From Echria macrotheca (lineage: Eukaryota > Ascomycota > Sordariomycetes > Sordariales > Schizotheciaceae), in contig MU839828.1 in the NCBI GenBank assembly GCA_030411725.1, positions 2,356,001 to 2,420,000 on the forward strand: a DNA stretch of 64,000 nt, in the 5' to 3' direction. Positions 1-11,476 of the stretch are shown one piece after another. The translations under genes were made by a program, and so were the position numbers. Position 1 is the first letter of the stretch; each line of letters opens with the position of its first letter. The notes beneath the pieces were generated by a model that was not told the origin of the DNA, made no database searches, and saw only the letters and a program-made list of their open reading frames with translations.

Positions 1-634
1 TCAATCTTGTATTACATGCTGAGAGAATCTGATGGAGTGTGCTGAAGCTGAGCATGTCGACCTCTGCAACTCCAAGTCTTCTTCCTATGTACTTTTGAAG
101 TGTCACCGGGAATATTCCTTGGGTGGGTGACATAACTTCTTAGTACGATTTTTATTGATACAAAAGTTATAGGCTACTGACATAACTAGAATTCAGACAA
201 TGGTATATCCCGAAGCTGGAGCCTGAGGCAGCCCCGCCGATGCCGAGCTCAGCTCCGGAGCGGCGGCTGCGGTTGGCGCTCGGGGATGCTCATCCGGGCC
301 AGCTGCCGTTTCATTAGAAGCCGGGTTTAATCAACCTCGGCAGTTTGGGTGAATCCAACCTCTATCTTTTTTTTCTTTCTAGTGTACAATTTCTCTCATC
401 ATCTCTCACTCACAGCGATCAAGACGTAATATGCCACCGATAACCAATCAATTCGTTTTTGGCTCGCATTTCAGTTCGGAAACCTAGAAGAGAGATCTGC
501 ACAACTGATCGGACTCTCAACTTCCATATACCACAGGGAGGGGGGCCCGGATATCCCGAGGTGAAGAACAACTTAACCCCTCAACTCAACACCAACATCA
601 TCGTAGATCTCAACTCAGAGATAACAAACACACA
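1..634. other. Upstream region of the hydrolase gene
   Basis: No coding region can be supported here. The stretch from about 365 to 634 is pyrimidine-rich and then rich in CAACTCAAC-type sequence, as expected for the promoter and leader of the plus-strand gene that starts at 635. The ATG at 635 lies in the context ACACAATGG, a good fungal start context. Confidence 0.5.
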
Positions 635-2045
635 ATGGCCTCCTCGTTCCACATAAAAGAGCACACGGTCGAGGCGCAGCATATCCGCGAGTACCCGCAC
701 GCAACGGCGCACTCGCAGGAGGAGGTTCTCTATCTCGCTGTGAAGCAGTACACGCCCAAGAACAACCCGACGCCTAAACATGGAGATGTCACCATCATCG
801 CGTCGCATGCAAATGGCTTTGTCAAGGTAATACCCTTTTCCTTATTTTTTTTCTCGGAATTTATTTCAGAGCACTAACGAGAGACAACAGGAACTCTACG
901 AACCGCTCTGGGAAGACCTCCTCGGCCAGCTCAACCAGCGCGGCATCAACGTCCGCGGCATCTGGATCGCCGACGTAGCCTGGCAAGGCCAGAGCGGGAT
1001 AATCAACGAGGCCAACCTAGGGAACGACCGTACGTGTCTTTATCTCCGTCACACCCATCTTTGCTCCCCGCTTATTAACTTTCTCTCTCTCTCCCTCCCA
1101 GCCTTCTGGCACGACCACTCCCGCGACCTGCTGCACATGATAAACCACTTCCGCCGCTCCATGCCGCGCCCCCTAATCGGCATAGGCCACTCCTTCGGCG
1201 CCAACATAATCGTCAACCTCTCGCTGCTCCACCCGCGCCTCCTATCCTCCCTAGTCCTCCTCGACCCGGTCCTCGGCCGCTTCAAGCACCGCCCCTCGTA
1301 CGGCCTGACGCCCATGGCCAACTCGGCCCGGCGCCGCGACCTCTGGCCTTCACGGGAATCCGCCTCCTCCTCCTTCGCCCGCGCCCCCTTCTACTCGACC
1401 TGGGACCCGCGCGTCCTCGCGCTCTGGAACCAGCACGGCCTCCGCGACACGCCCACGCCGCTCTACCCATCCGCCGCGCCCCCGCAGGTGACCCTAACCA
1501 CCTCCAAGCACATGGAATGCTTCACCTACTACCGGCCCTTAGCCCAAGCCGTCAACCCAGCGACAAACGAGCGCATCGTCGACAAGACTTTGTTAGTCGA
1601 CGCCGACGCCGACACCCTCGCGCTCGACCCGAAAGTCTTCCCCTTCTACAGGGCAGAGGGCTCCCTCCCCGTCGAGAGGCTGCCGACCCTGCGCCCGGGC
1701 GCGTGCTACATCTTCGGCGAGACGAGCGACGTCAACCCGCCCGACGTGCGGCGCGAGAAGATGGAGCTCACCGGCGTGGGCACGGGGGGCAGCGGTGGCG
1801 CCAGGGCCGGACGGGTGCGGCAGACAGTCATCAAGGGGTTTGGTCATCTCGTGCCTATGGAGGCGACGACAAGGTGCGCCGAGGTCGCGGCGGAGTTTAT
1901 CGCTGACGATTTGAAGTTTTGGAAGGAAGAAGACAGGGAGTTTCGCGAGGTGTGGGCGGTCAAGTCGATTGAGGAGAAGCAGCGGATGGATGAGAATTGG
2001 TGGCGGTGGTTGGGGGGGAAGGAGAGGCCTAAGGGGAAGTTGTAA
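635..2045 (+). CDS. Alpha/beta-hydrolase, peroxisomal-lipase-like
   Basis: Predicted 424-residue serine hydrolase in three exons: 635-826, 891-1029 and 1102-2045. Both introns (64 and 72 nt) have GT..AG ends, and the frame is continuous across them. The nucleophile elbow GHSFG puts the catalytic Ser at about residue 141. The near-C-terminal GFGHLVPME supplies the probable catalytic His. The family is the fungal alpha/beta-hydrolase group that includes yeast Lpx1, a peroxisomal lipase, and related peroxisomal enzymes; this is recognised from the strand-turn-helix region around the elbow. The protein ends in Gly-Lys-Leu, a weak variant of the peroxisomal targeting signal type 1, which agrees with a peroxisomal location without proving it. 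The natural substrate cannot be told from sequence. It is convergent with the HMG-CoA synthase gene downstream. Confidence 0.85.
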
Positions 2046-2715
2046 TTGAGATTCGGGAGTTGACTTTGGTAGGTGTTGGATATATATTTTTGGCTTCATA
2101 GATATTGCCATTGTGTCGGTCATTGCCTCGTAAGGGAGGTAGGTTGCTCCTGGTTTTACCTCTAGATCTATGACCTGATCGGGAACTTGAGAGGACTAGA
2201 TATATCCATGACGATAACCTCCTTGCCCAAATACGGTTTACAAGGTTCGTACAATATCCTTTTGTGGCTCTCATGTGCATAGCACCAGACCGAACTAATA
2301 AGGTGCCCAACAACTCTCACACTGGACATCAACAGACAAAATCATATGAACCGTATTAATTCCATCAAGCCCACTATGTACAGGCTACTCCCGCTGTCTA
2401 CATTACCCCAGCCACAGCAATCCACCACGCGCTATGCAGCCCGCGTCTATTCAACGCCGACGCCGGGACAGCAGATACTAGCGATGATGAGATGATGAAT
2501 GCAACTCCCTGCTCCAACCCGTCCCTGTCCGCGTCGGCGCGACACCCAGTCGCAGCAATTCCCGACGCTCTATGAATCCTTGTTGGTCTCTCATCTTCCG
2601 ACGAGACGTGTGTCATGAACATGGCCGTATGTCAAGCTCGCTCCCCCACTCTAAATAATTCGCTCCAAGTCGTCTATGCCGATATTTATCCTGAGGCTTT
2701 GCTGTCTGCCCCCGT
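2046..2715. other. Convergent 3' intergenic region
   Basis: This lies between the stop codon of the hydrolase (plus strand) and the stop codon of HMG-CoA synthase (minus strand). It should hold the 3' untranslated regions of both genes. The short open frames in it lack coding character, and no gene is called. Confidence 0.5.
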
Positions 2716-4394
2716 CTATGCCTTGACCGAGTAGGCGCGCTTGAACATGTCGTCGACTTCTTCAAGATAATAAGTCCCCGGCGCGATCGTCGAGACCTCA
2801 CCCTGGGGCTTGTAGTTCTTCTGCAGGTGGGCCTTCTTCCGAAGGTCGCACATCTATTGTCCTGTCAGTTCTCGTGTCCCAGCGTCCTACCAATCGGATG
2901 CTACTCACTGCGTCATAAGTCTCAGGGGGCACAGCCCGACGCTCCACCAACCGGGTGGGGATGTTGAGCACGCTCGAGATCCTCTCGGTGCTGCCCACCA
3001 CGCGGAACGAGCAGAAGCTGGCCGCCAGACCGGAACCATAGCTGAAAAGACCAATGCGCTTGCCCTGGATAACAGCGGGATCGACATGCGAAACCAAGCT
3101 GGCCAGGCCGCCCCAGACACTAGCGCAGTACATATTGCCGCACATGGTGGCCACCTGGATAGACGGGTTCACGCGCTCCTGGAAGCGCTTCTTCGTGAGG
3201 GCCATGAACGTCTTCTCGACCACCTTGTCGCTCAGCGACTTCTTGTAGTCCATGTCGCGCACCTCGGGAGGCACATCAGCAAAGGCCGGGCTCTCCGGGT
3301 CGGCAAGGTAGTCGTGATACAAGAGGCGAGCGTACGACTTCTGCACAAGCTTGCAGGTCGGCGCATGGAAGGCCAAGTAGTCGAACCGGTCCAGGGGCGT
3401 CTTGGGCAGCACACCGTTGCCGTTGACGTGGCCATTGGTGCCGTTAACGCCGTTGGTCTTGCCCTGGAGCAGCGCCTCGCGCTTGCAGTAGGCACGGTAC
3501 GCCGCGTCGAGAGCCTCGGTGTAGCAGTTGACCGAGAAGTGGCCGTCGACATACGGGTACTCGCTCGTGAGGTCGGGCTTGTAAAAGTCGTAAGCGTGCT
3601 GCATGTACGAGCCGCGCAGACCGGGCTCAACGACGATGGGCGCATCGGGGCCGATCAGCATGGCCACAGCGCCGGCACCTCCCGTGGGGCGCGCGTTGCC
3701 CTTGGCGTAGAGGGCAATGTCGCCGGCCACGACAATGGCATCCCGACCGTCCCAGGCCGACGACTCGACCCAGTTGACGCTGTTGAACAGGGCATTGGTA
3801 CCGCCATAGCACGCATTGACCGTGTCGACACCCTCGATGTTGGTGTTGTCGCCGAAAAGCTGCATCAGCACCGACTTGACCGACTTGGACTTGTCGAGAA
3901 TGGTCTCGGTGCCGACCTCGAGGCGGCCAATCGAGTTGGGGTCGATGTCATAGTTCTTCAGGAGCTTCGAGACAACCGTGAGGGCGAAAGAGTAGATGTC
4001 TGCCGGGGCGGGGAGTGCCCCGCGCGCTATCAGCTACCGAGCACGCGACTAAGAGAACCCTTGCGGCCACAGTCGGCGAGGGGGCGGAGGGAGATGGATG
4101 GGACCAAAAAAAAAAAAAACTAACCCTCACGGTCGTCGCAGAAGCTCATCTTGGTCTGGCCGAGACCAATTGTGTACTTGCCCGTGCTCACGCCGTCGAA
4201 CTTTTCGAGCTCGCTCTGCTCGACATACTGCATCGGAAGCTGTCAGCGATGTCGGGATCCAAGGCGGGGTGGGATGCAGCCACCGCCAAGGGGCCGGCGG
4301 CACACTGCTGCACCCTGGGTTGCTGAAGACACACCTGGCTGGGGAAGTAGATCTCGATGGCCTTGATGCCGATGTTCTGGGGGCGGGAAGCCAT
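2716..4394 (-). CDS. ERG13: Hydroxymethylglutaryl-CoA synthase
   Basis: Condenses acetyl-CoA with acetoacetyl-CoA to HMG-CoA, the step before HMG-CoA reductase in ergosterol and isoprenoid synthesis; cytosolic in fungi. Four exons on the minus strand: 4394-4335, 4227-4125, 3999-2909 and 2853-2716, giving 463 residues, the usual length for the family. The catalytic triad is visible: Glu86 in LEVGTET, Cys118 in NACYGGTNA and His266 in LAFHAPTCK. The end (AHLQKNYKPQG, then APGTYYL and VDDMF) is typical of the fungal enzyme. An Asn-Gly-rich insert of about 15 residues lies near residues 236-251, probably a surface loop. Intron 2 begins GTTAG followed by fourteen T; a second donor (GTGAGG) lies 6 nt upstream. 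I chose the donor that restores the conserved CDDREDIYS. The start MASRPQNIGI is the only sensible one in exon 1. Confidence 0.95.
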
Positions 4395-6251
4395 GTTGGG
4401 CGAGCAATTGGCTTCGGACAGCGACGTTGGACAAGGAGGCGAAAGAGAGAGATGGTGTGTCGTGGAAATAGAAAAATGGTCGGGGACGGGACCACTAGAG
4501 TATGTGCTCTCTCGGTTGAAATTTTGGAGGGGTACTTTTTATTAACCTAGAGGGTGGGTAGAGACGACCTTGTTAGCGTCCGTCTCATGTGTTTTTTCGA
4601 CGTGCTTTGGCCCCCCCCTTTCACCGCTCCTTCAGGCAGTGAGTGAGTGGGCAATGACTGGTGGCCCGTCAAAGAAGCCCCAAACATGCAAAACGTCCAC
4701 CCGGCGAGGGAATGGCACGCCAGCAGATCAATTCGGGGATGAGGCAAGACGGGCAAGCATGCAGGACCTTGCCTACCCCGAGGCCCGGGACCCGAAAGTC
4801 GAAAGCCGCCCGGGCTTCGATTAGGTTTGGCTTACGGAGAAGTGGAACCTACTCTGGCAGTGGTCTTCGGTTTCCGAGCCGGATAAGCAGGCCGTGTACG
4901 GCTGGGTAGCGGGCGAGTAGGCGTGGGAGAAAAGGGGGAAGGGGAGGAAGAGAGAAAACAGGACGATCAAAGGAGACGGCGAGATGCGGGAGGCGGCCAG
5001 TTCAAATAGTTTGTGAAATTTGACGGGCAGGGAACAATACCAAGGACAATAGGAAGGCGAGCACGCTTCGTCTGCTGTGCAGATGGGCAGGACCGGGGTG
5101 CTGTCGCAACGGGATAGAGTCTACGGTGTACGTCTGATACTGAGGTTCGTGATCTCAACATTTCCCAGGTTTCCCCCGCCGCCGCCCCCCTTTGCAACGG
5201 CCAAAAAACTCGTCGTCTCTGGCGTGGAGCTATTCCTCCAGCCGCCCGCCGTCGAGGGACCCGGCCTGGACTGCGAGATTGACAAACCGAAGTGGACCTC
5301 GACGCATTGGCACTGGCAGCAGAGACGAGTTGCGAGGTTGCACGTCTGGTGTTGTGTGTGAGTGCTGGCGCCTCTGGACTCGCATCTGTCCGCCGGGTGG
5401 GGGCAGGCAATGGAAACCCCCGCCATCTGTGTTATCACACTTGTGACTTTCAAACAAAACCCTCGGCTTCTCCATGCTTGCACATCTTGCTTCCCACAGC
5501 GACGGTGCCAGCTGTCGGCTCTTGACTTGCCCGTCCCATGCGGCAGAAGTGCAGAGGACCCTATTCTTTCCGCATCAAAATCCACAGAAGGTAAAGAGAG
5601 ATGCGGTGGCGGAAAGCAGTCGCTCCCAATCAATCAATCAGGGTCCGTCGCCAACCCCACCGGCAAGACAGTGCGCGCCTCCTATTCGTCAGCACGTCGC
5701 CCGGCTGCAGGAACGGGCAGGGACAGCACAACTCCCACCCACACACACAAGCCGTAGGTTCCAGCCACTCTCCCTGTTGTGCCACTCATTGCTGGGGGCG
5801 AGTGTGGCTAGTGTTGATCTCCGCTGTCGGCAGTCCACCGACAACCCTTATCAGATCCCGGGAGGGTTGTATCCGGCAAACAAGAGACGAGAAGGCAACA
5901 CGCGGATCACGACCACAGCCACATCTCTGACGACGCCCCCTAACCGAATGTGACAAGACATGACGACGACACGGGGAGGAATATTCCTCCTAATCTGACG
6001 GCGGCGCCGACACTTCAGGTATTTTCTTCGGATTGGCCGGATGGCGGGTGTCGGACACCGACCCTAGGCCAGATTGGACGTTGAGATACGGTTCTGACTG
6101 GTCAGGGATGGATATCTGAGGTTGTGTGTACCTTGCAGGATATATATGTATGCAAAAAAATGTATACGTGATAATTCTATACAATCATTGGCGTCACTCC
6201 CTTCATCTATAGGAGGAGTATTTTATACAAGAGTCGGAAAAGAAAAAGGTC
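4395..6251. other. Leader/promoter of HMG-CoA synthase and 3' region of the BCS1-like gene
   Basis: This 1.86 kb interval separates two minus-strand genes. No frame in it has the length, composition or splice pattern of a gene. The part next to 4395 should hold the promoter and 5' leader of the sterol gene; the part next to 6251 is the 3' untranslated region of the AAA ATPase gene. I did not find a sterol-regulatory element I could defend. Confidence 0.45.
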
Positions 6252-8447
6252 TCATGGCGTCCCGTACCCGGAGTCAGCCCCGGTAGTCGCCTGTTGCCGT
6301 CCCTCTTCTCGTACGTCGAGCTGAGCACCCTTATCGTCTTCAGCAACAACCGTCTTGTTGCTCGTCTCCGTCTTGAGCGAGGCTGGGGGTTCGACAACGA
6401 CCACGGCCGGCTTGACTTCAGCCTTGGCGTCGACCGACCCCTTGTCGCTCTTGGACTTGCTCCGCTTTTTCTTCTCGGCCCCGGACGCCTCCGCCTCCGA
6501 CTCGGACTCAGACCCGGACCCGGATGAGCTCGAAGAGTCGCTCTCATCCTTCTTGCTGCTCTTTCGCCGCGACTTCTTGGACGACTTGCGCTTCGAGCTC
6601 TTCTTCTTCTCCTTCTCTTCCTTCTCCTTCTTTTCTTTGTCTTCCTCCTCCTTCTTTTTCCTCTCCTCTTCCTCCTTCTTCTTCTTCTCCTCCTCGTCCT
6701 TCTTCCGCTTCTCCTCGGCCTCCTTCTTCTCCTTTTCCTGCTTCTCCTTGCGCGCCGTCTCAACCCACTTCTCGGCACTCTCAACAGCCGCGTCCGGATT
6801 CCTCTTGTTCTTCAGCAGGAACCCCTGGATCTCGGCAGGGCTGAACTCGTGCGCAGGAATGCGAGCCGCAAACTTCTCGGCGAGCCCGTTGACCCTCTTG
6901 AGCGTCTCCTCCTGCTTGCGGTTCCACTCCTCGCGCCGCACCCGCTCGGCCTCGGTGATCTCGGCCAGGTCCGCGTACTTCTCGCCCTCACGCTTTGTGA
7001 TGGGCGCGTCGTCGCCCTCGAGCGGCGCAAAGATGGCCCGGAAGATGGCGGCCGTCATCTCCGCGTCGGCCTTGTCGAACTTGACGATCATGTCCACGCG
7101 GCCGGGTCGGATCAGCGCCTTGTCGAGTTTCTCAATGTGGTTGGTCGTCATGATCAGCACGCGGCCCTCCTGCGAGGCGACACCGTCCAGAATGTTAAGC
7201 AGTCCGGAAAGCGAGAGACGACCGCTGGGCTGATTGCCTTCGCCGGGCGTGATCTGGCCGGGGACCATGTCATCTTTCGCGGGTGCCTTGGGTGCGGCAG
7301 CCGGAGCCGAGGCTTCGGCATCGTCACGGGTGTGGGTGAGACCGGCAGTGTCGATATCCTCGAGAAGAACGACGCAGCGACGAGGAAGCTCGGCGAACAG
7401 CGAGGCGAGGTTCTCCTCACTGGCCGTGACACTGCTGAGACTGACGATGTAGATGCGCATTTTGAAGAAGCCAGCAAGGGCCAAGCTGAGCGACGACTTG
7501 CCGGTACCGGGAGGGCCGTGCAGGAGGTAGCCGCGGCGATAAGGAATACCACGGTTGGAGTACCACCGGCGAGTGGCAGGATCGAGATAGTCCGAGACGT
7601 CGTCAATGAGCTCCTGCTTGACCTTCTCGTTGATGATGACCGTCGAGAAAGGACGCGAAGTGCGCGCCATGCACCGCTGCCAGGTAGGTTCAGTAGATCC
7701 GCTCTTGCAGGTGCCCCGATAGATGAGCGTCTTGGCCTGGTCGCGCTTGATATACGCCGTCCGGGCTTCGTGCAGCAGCTCCTTGAGGATCCAGGGGTTC
7801 CGGCCAAAGCACGAGATGGAGATCTCCTCCTTCTCGCTAGCGAGCAAATATCCGGACTGTGCCTGGTTCTGCGTGCGGCGGAAGATGAGCAACCGGCCCC
7901 GGTACCAGAAGTAGTGCGAGCCAAAGGTGGGCGTGTAAGCCAGGGCCTTCTTCTTGCGGCGGCCCGAGTAGTCGTGTTCGCCGCCCTCGTCGTCGTCATC
8001 GTCGTCGTCGTCGCTCCAGCGGTAGACCCACCAGCTGCGCGAGCTCAGGTTGGTGTTGACGACGAAGCGGCGGGCGCCCTGGGCGAAGCGCTGCGAGGCG
8101 ACCCACGACATGAGCATTGTGTAGATCTCATCGTCGGTGCGGATGTCGACCACCGACATGAGATAGGCCTCGATCTGGTTCCATGCGTACTCGGAGAAGT
8201 ACTGCCACGCGACCGTCAGGCCGCCGCAGAGAAGCACTAGTGGGATGTAGAGGTTGAGATCGATGTGCAGGTATTTTTGGATGGCCGTGGAGAACACAGA
8301 AAAGCCGGGGAAGAAGAGGTCGAGCAGGACCGTCTGGGGTGTCACAGCGGTCTCGGAGGCGGCCGTGGCCGCCATGGATTCTGTCCCTGACCCGTCGATC
8401 GAGGGGGTCGGGTTCATGATGTTGAGTGTCTCCATGAGACGGTCCAT
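6252..8447 (-). CDS. BCS1-like AAA ATPase with charged C-terminal tail
   Basis: Intronless. In yeast, Bcs1 is an inner-membrane AAA protein that moves the folded Rieske protein across the membrane during complex III assembly; this is one of the longer fungal relatives. The start is uncertain: the frame is open back to 8621 (789 codons). Methionines at 8447, 8435 and 8417 are all plausible; 8447 is chosen (731 residues), and the upstream part may be leader. Numbering from 8621: a hydrophobic segment near 122-140; the BCS1 N-terminal domain about 100-335, interrupted by a run of eight Asp at 204-211; Walker A GPPGTGKS at 369-376; Walker B VVLLEDID at 417-424; and the arginine-finger region IRPGRVD near 504-510. 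The C-terminal ~170 residues are a Lys/Glu-rich probable coiled coil followed by Ser/Lys-rich sequence, absent from yeast Bcs1. The catalytic domain is certain; the substrate and location of this paralogue are inferred. Confidence 0.88.
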   Translation of the reverse strand: MDRLMETLNIMNPTPSIDGSGTESMAATAASETAVTPQTVLLDLFFPGFSVFSTAIQKYLHIDLNLYIPLVLLCGGLTVAWQYFSEYAWNQIEAYLMSVVDIRTDDEIYTMLMSWVASQRFAQGARRFVVNTNLSSRSWWVYRWSDDDDDDDDEGGEHDYSGRRKKKALAYTPTFGSHYFWYRGRLLIFRRTQNQAQSGYLLASEKEEISISCFGRNPWILKELLHEARTAYIKRDQAKTLIYRGTCKSGSTEPTWQRCMARTSRPFSTVIINEKVKQELIDDVSDYLDPATRRWYSNRGIPYRRGYLLHGPPGTGKSSLSLALAGFFKMRIYIVSLSSVTASEENLASLFAELPRRCVVLLEDIDTAGLTHTRDDAEASAPAAAPKAPAKDDMVPGQITPGEGNQPSGRLSLSGLLNILDGVASQEGRVLIMTTNHIEKLDKALIRPGRVDMIVKFDKADAEMTAAIFRAIFAPLEGDDAPITKREGEKYADLAEITEAERVRREEWNRKQEETLKRVNGLAEKFAARIPAHEFSPAEIQGFLLKNKRNPDAAVESAEKWVETARKEKQEKEKKEAEEKRKKDEEEKKKKEEEERKKKEEEDKEKKEKEEKEKKKSSKRKSSKKSRRKSSKKDESDSSSSSGSGSESESEAEASGAEKKKRSKSKSDKGSVDAKAEVKPAVVVVEPPASLKTETSNKTVVAEDDKGAQLDVREEGRQQATTGADSGYGTP

Positions 8448-8621
8448 GGAGCGAGACCTGAAGCGGCGGCGGTTGCTATAGACGGAATAGAAGGGATATG
8501 AATCGGAACGGTAAAGACCTTGGGAGAGGATGAGTGTCTGTTGGGTTAGTCGCCCGGGGATGAAGATATGTTCACTGGCGATGTTCTGGAGGGTGGATGA
8601 AAAAAAACGATGTGAAAGCAA

Positions 8622-11476
8622 TGGTGGGAAGAATTCCGCGTTTTATATCAAGTGTTTGCAAAAGGTCCTACGTAGGCAAGGTGAATTATACCCATCCCTG
8701 GTTACCTTACGGCGAGGACTTGAGGACAAGGCAGCAATCCAGGCAGGGCTTACGGACATGTGAACCTAAGTAGGAGCTAGCCATGCATCCAGACCAATCA
8801 CAGCTGTTTTCTTACTTCCTGTGGAAGTGGCGTGCATATGGTTTGCATGGGGGAGGAAGGCGTGTCCGAATCAAAAAAAAAATCCCCAGTATTTCGGGCT
8901 GTGTGTGTGGACGGAGGACCCGTGAAGATGTGTTGTACCGCCGTGCGTGGTCAGAGGTGAGCTCCCTCCCATTTTTTCCCATGGTCTCCGCCCGATGACT
9001 GGACGGGGGTCCTAAGCAATCCAGGTTGCCTTACCCAGGGTATTCACAGAGAACAGACGGCGGCCTTGTAAGGCAAATGCGACGGCGGGATATGCTGCGA
9101 AGTGGCATCCAAGCGAGGGTGGCCGTGGTTGGTTGGTTGGCACGGCTGGCTCCCTCGCCGGGCGCATCTGTTCCTATGGAGGGGTGCCGAATGGGAAAAT
9201 CCCCGCATGGGATGTGAGATCTAGACAGGGAAATTTGGGAGTCATCGGACTGGTTACGTGAACCATTTTTTTTTTTGTTTCCTAATTCCAGGAAATGCGT
9301 ACTTGCGTCCGGGAAGTTGGCCTGTGTCTCGAAGTATGTTGCCACTCCATACGTTTTACACCACCATTGGACCCTGAGCGGGGACGAGGACGAGGACGAG
9401 GAAAACGACAATGACAACGGAGAACGGTGAGGGTGAGGTTGTGGCGGGTAGGCATGGATATGGATCGGGAGGGGTTGAGTGACGCATCTCTTGGCAGCCC
9501 CCGCGAGATCTCCGCCATGTTTCGGAGATTGCCGGCGCACTCGACAGCTTCAACTTCTGTCAACCTTGTTTCGTTTCGTCTCTCCTCTTACACGGAACGA
9601 GTGTGGGATGCCGTCCTCTCAACCACGTGATTCGTCTTGTATTCTTCCCACGCGGAATGTGCGCACAGGAAGCCTTGTCGTACCCCAGGGCCCAATCATG
9701 AAAACGGAATTTGTTTGTCAAGCTGTCGAAGTGGGCAGTGAACCTCCCTGTAACAAGTGGACAAACCGCCGTGCCGGCGGATTCCCCAACTGGTGGGTTC
9801 ACGTTACAGGGTTCCCTGACACGATGACAACGCGGATTCAATATCGAGAATGTGTCAGTCAGGCGGTGAGGTGAGGACAAGTGAGAGCGAACACTAACGC
9901 AGAGAGGTGGGCGCTGCTAGCGTAATCTGTTAGCATCCCGTGGGTGTCAGTGGTTCAGATTTTAGTGCTGTCGTCCCTGCTGTCGCTGGCGCTGCGGGGG
10001 AGGCGCAGTTGCAGGACTGCGCCAAGACCGGTCCTCATCGCCGTCCCCGAGCACCGTCCCCCGACACCACGACGATGGAAGTGCCGACAACCCAGCCGCA
10101 CAGGCGCTATCATCGGCTGCCTCGCCGACGGCTTCCCTCCCGAAGCGGCAACAGGATGGGAGTTGTCCTATATTTGCATTGATTCAACGAGCATCACAGC
10201 CCAATCTCTGCGCTTTTTTGCACAACTGCGCAAACAAAAACCTTGTGTCACCTCCTGTTTCTGTTCGAGACAGCCATCTACCTTGCTGCTCCACGCGGCC
10301 ACAGCGGGTGTCGTCGTAATTACTTTGTGAGAGACAGTCTTATGCTCGGTGGCCCATCGGTATATGCGGCAGCGCTTCCCAAAAAGATACCGAGTGAATT
10401 GGGCATTGATAGTGAACCACGTAACGGGGCAGTGTAAAGGCGCCCCGGTACCGGGCGATTGGTTGATGGTTTACGGGGAGGATCTTGCTCATTTTCTGAT
10501 GTTTTATAGTGTCTTCAGGCTCACCAGAGCTTGCGAAACCCACTACGGGTTAATCTTCATCGTGGAGTCGAAGAACAAGACGTCTGGGGGAGCACCGAGC
10601 CACGTACAACTTTCGTCTGCTGAACTCTGTTCACGATAGAGAGCTAAAAGAGGAGGAATGCATAATGTTTCTGGTCAGCGATGATGATTTGCTTCAATCA
10701 GACTCACCGAGTTGTCTCTCTCAACCCCGGTCAGAGTGGTAGGAATCTCAAGCCCGTCGACCGATCCCCTTTCCATCGCCTTCCCTGGAACTAAGTCTTC
10801 GGAGGGAAGGAGACTGTCAAGAAAGCCGAGCCATTCAGATCTGGGACAGATCCGACGAGATGATTCATCCTAGAGATGGGGCTTTCCTTCCTTCCTGGAA
10901 ATAAAGACCTTGGTGATGGTCAGAGCCTCACAGGGTGTCTGTCCTACAAGTTTCCCTACAAGTTTCCAGGCTTAGAGTTTGCCACACCCGTGGTGAAACC
11001 GTCAGTACGATCAGGAAGACTCCAAGCTGCTGTAGAGAGATAGCCACGTAAGTACGGCACCCGTCATACTGGAAATACAAGTCCGCCTCTGGACAAGAAC
11101 GCAAAAGATTCATCCACATGACGCTACGCAACAGTGCTTCAATCAAGATATCCGGTTGATACCGTCATTGCTAGCTGCAAAACTCAATGTTCTTATCCCA
11201 TGTTCTGTTCTCCTTTATCAAAACAGTATCCAGCAGCCCAAGCCAGCCGAAGCCAAAGTCCGCGAACCAAACCAACACGCATCCCAGGCCTGTTTCCTGT
11301 GTTATGTTTTTCCATTTCAAAAATACAACCAAAGGGAGAGAAAAAAGAAGCTCATTTCATCCAGTCTCGATGTAACACGCATCGATCTCGCACGCTAAAT
11401 ATCAAAAAGCCAAACATGTGATTCCATAAAAGACATCATCATGACCTCAGTCCAAAAAACGTATGGGGATATCGTT
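8622..11476. other. Non-coding interval, 2.9 kb
   Basis: It lies between the 5' end of the BCS1-like gene and the 3' end of the next minus-strand gene. It contains a GACGAG-type trinucleotide run near 9380-9400 and scattered short open frames on both strands that do not look like protein. The first few hundred bases next to 8622 are probably the ATPase promoter. No gene is called. Confidence 0.4.

Noticed and set aside
3086..4123. 345-codon plus-strand open frame
   Set aside because: It is antisense to the HMG-CoA synthase exons and is open only because of their codon usage; it has no domain of its own.
6355..7233. 292-codon Ser/Phe-rich plus-strand frame
   Set aside because: It is the antisense reading of the Lys/Glu-rich tail of the ATPase; the Ser/Phe bias follows from AAG and GAG codons on the other strand.
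6849..8240. 463-codon plus-strand open frame
   Set aside because: It lies fully antisense to the BCS1-like ATPase and mirrors its GC-rich third positions.
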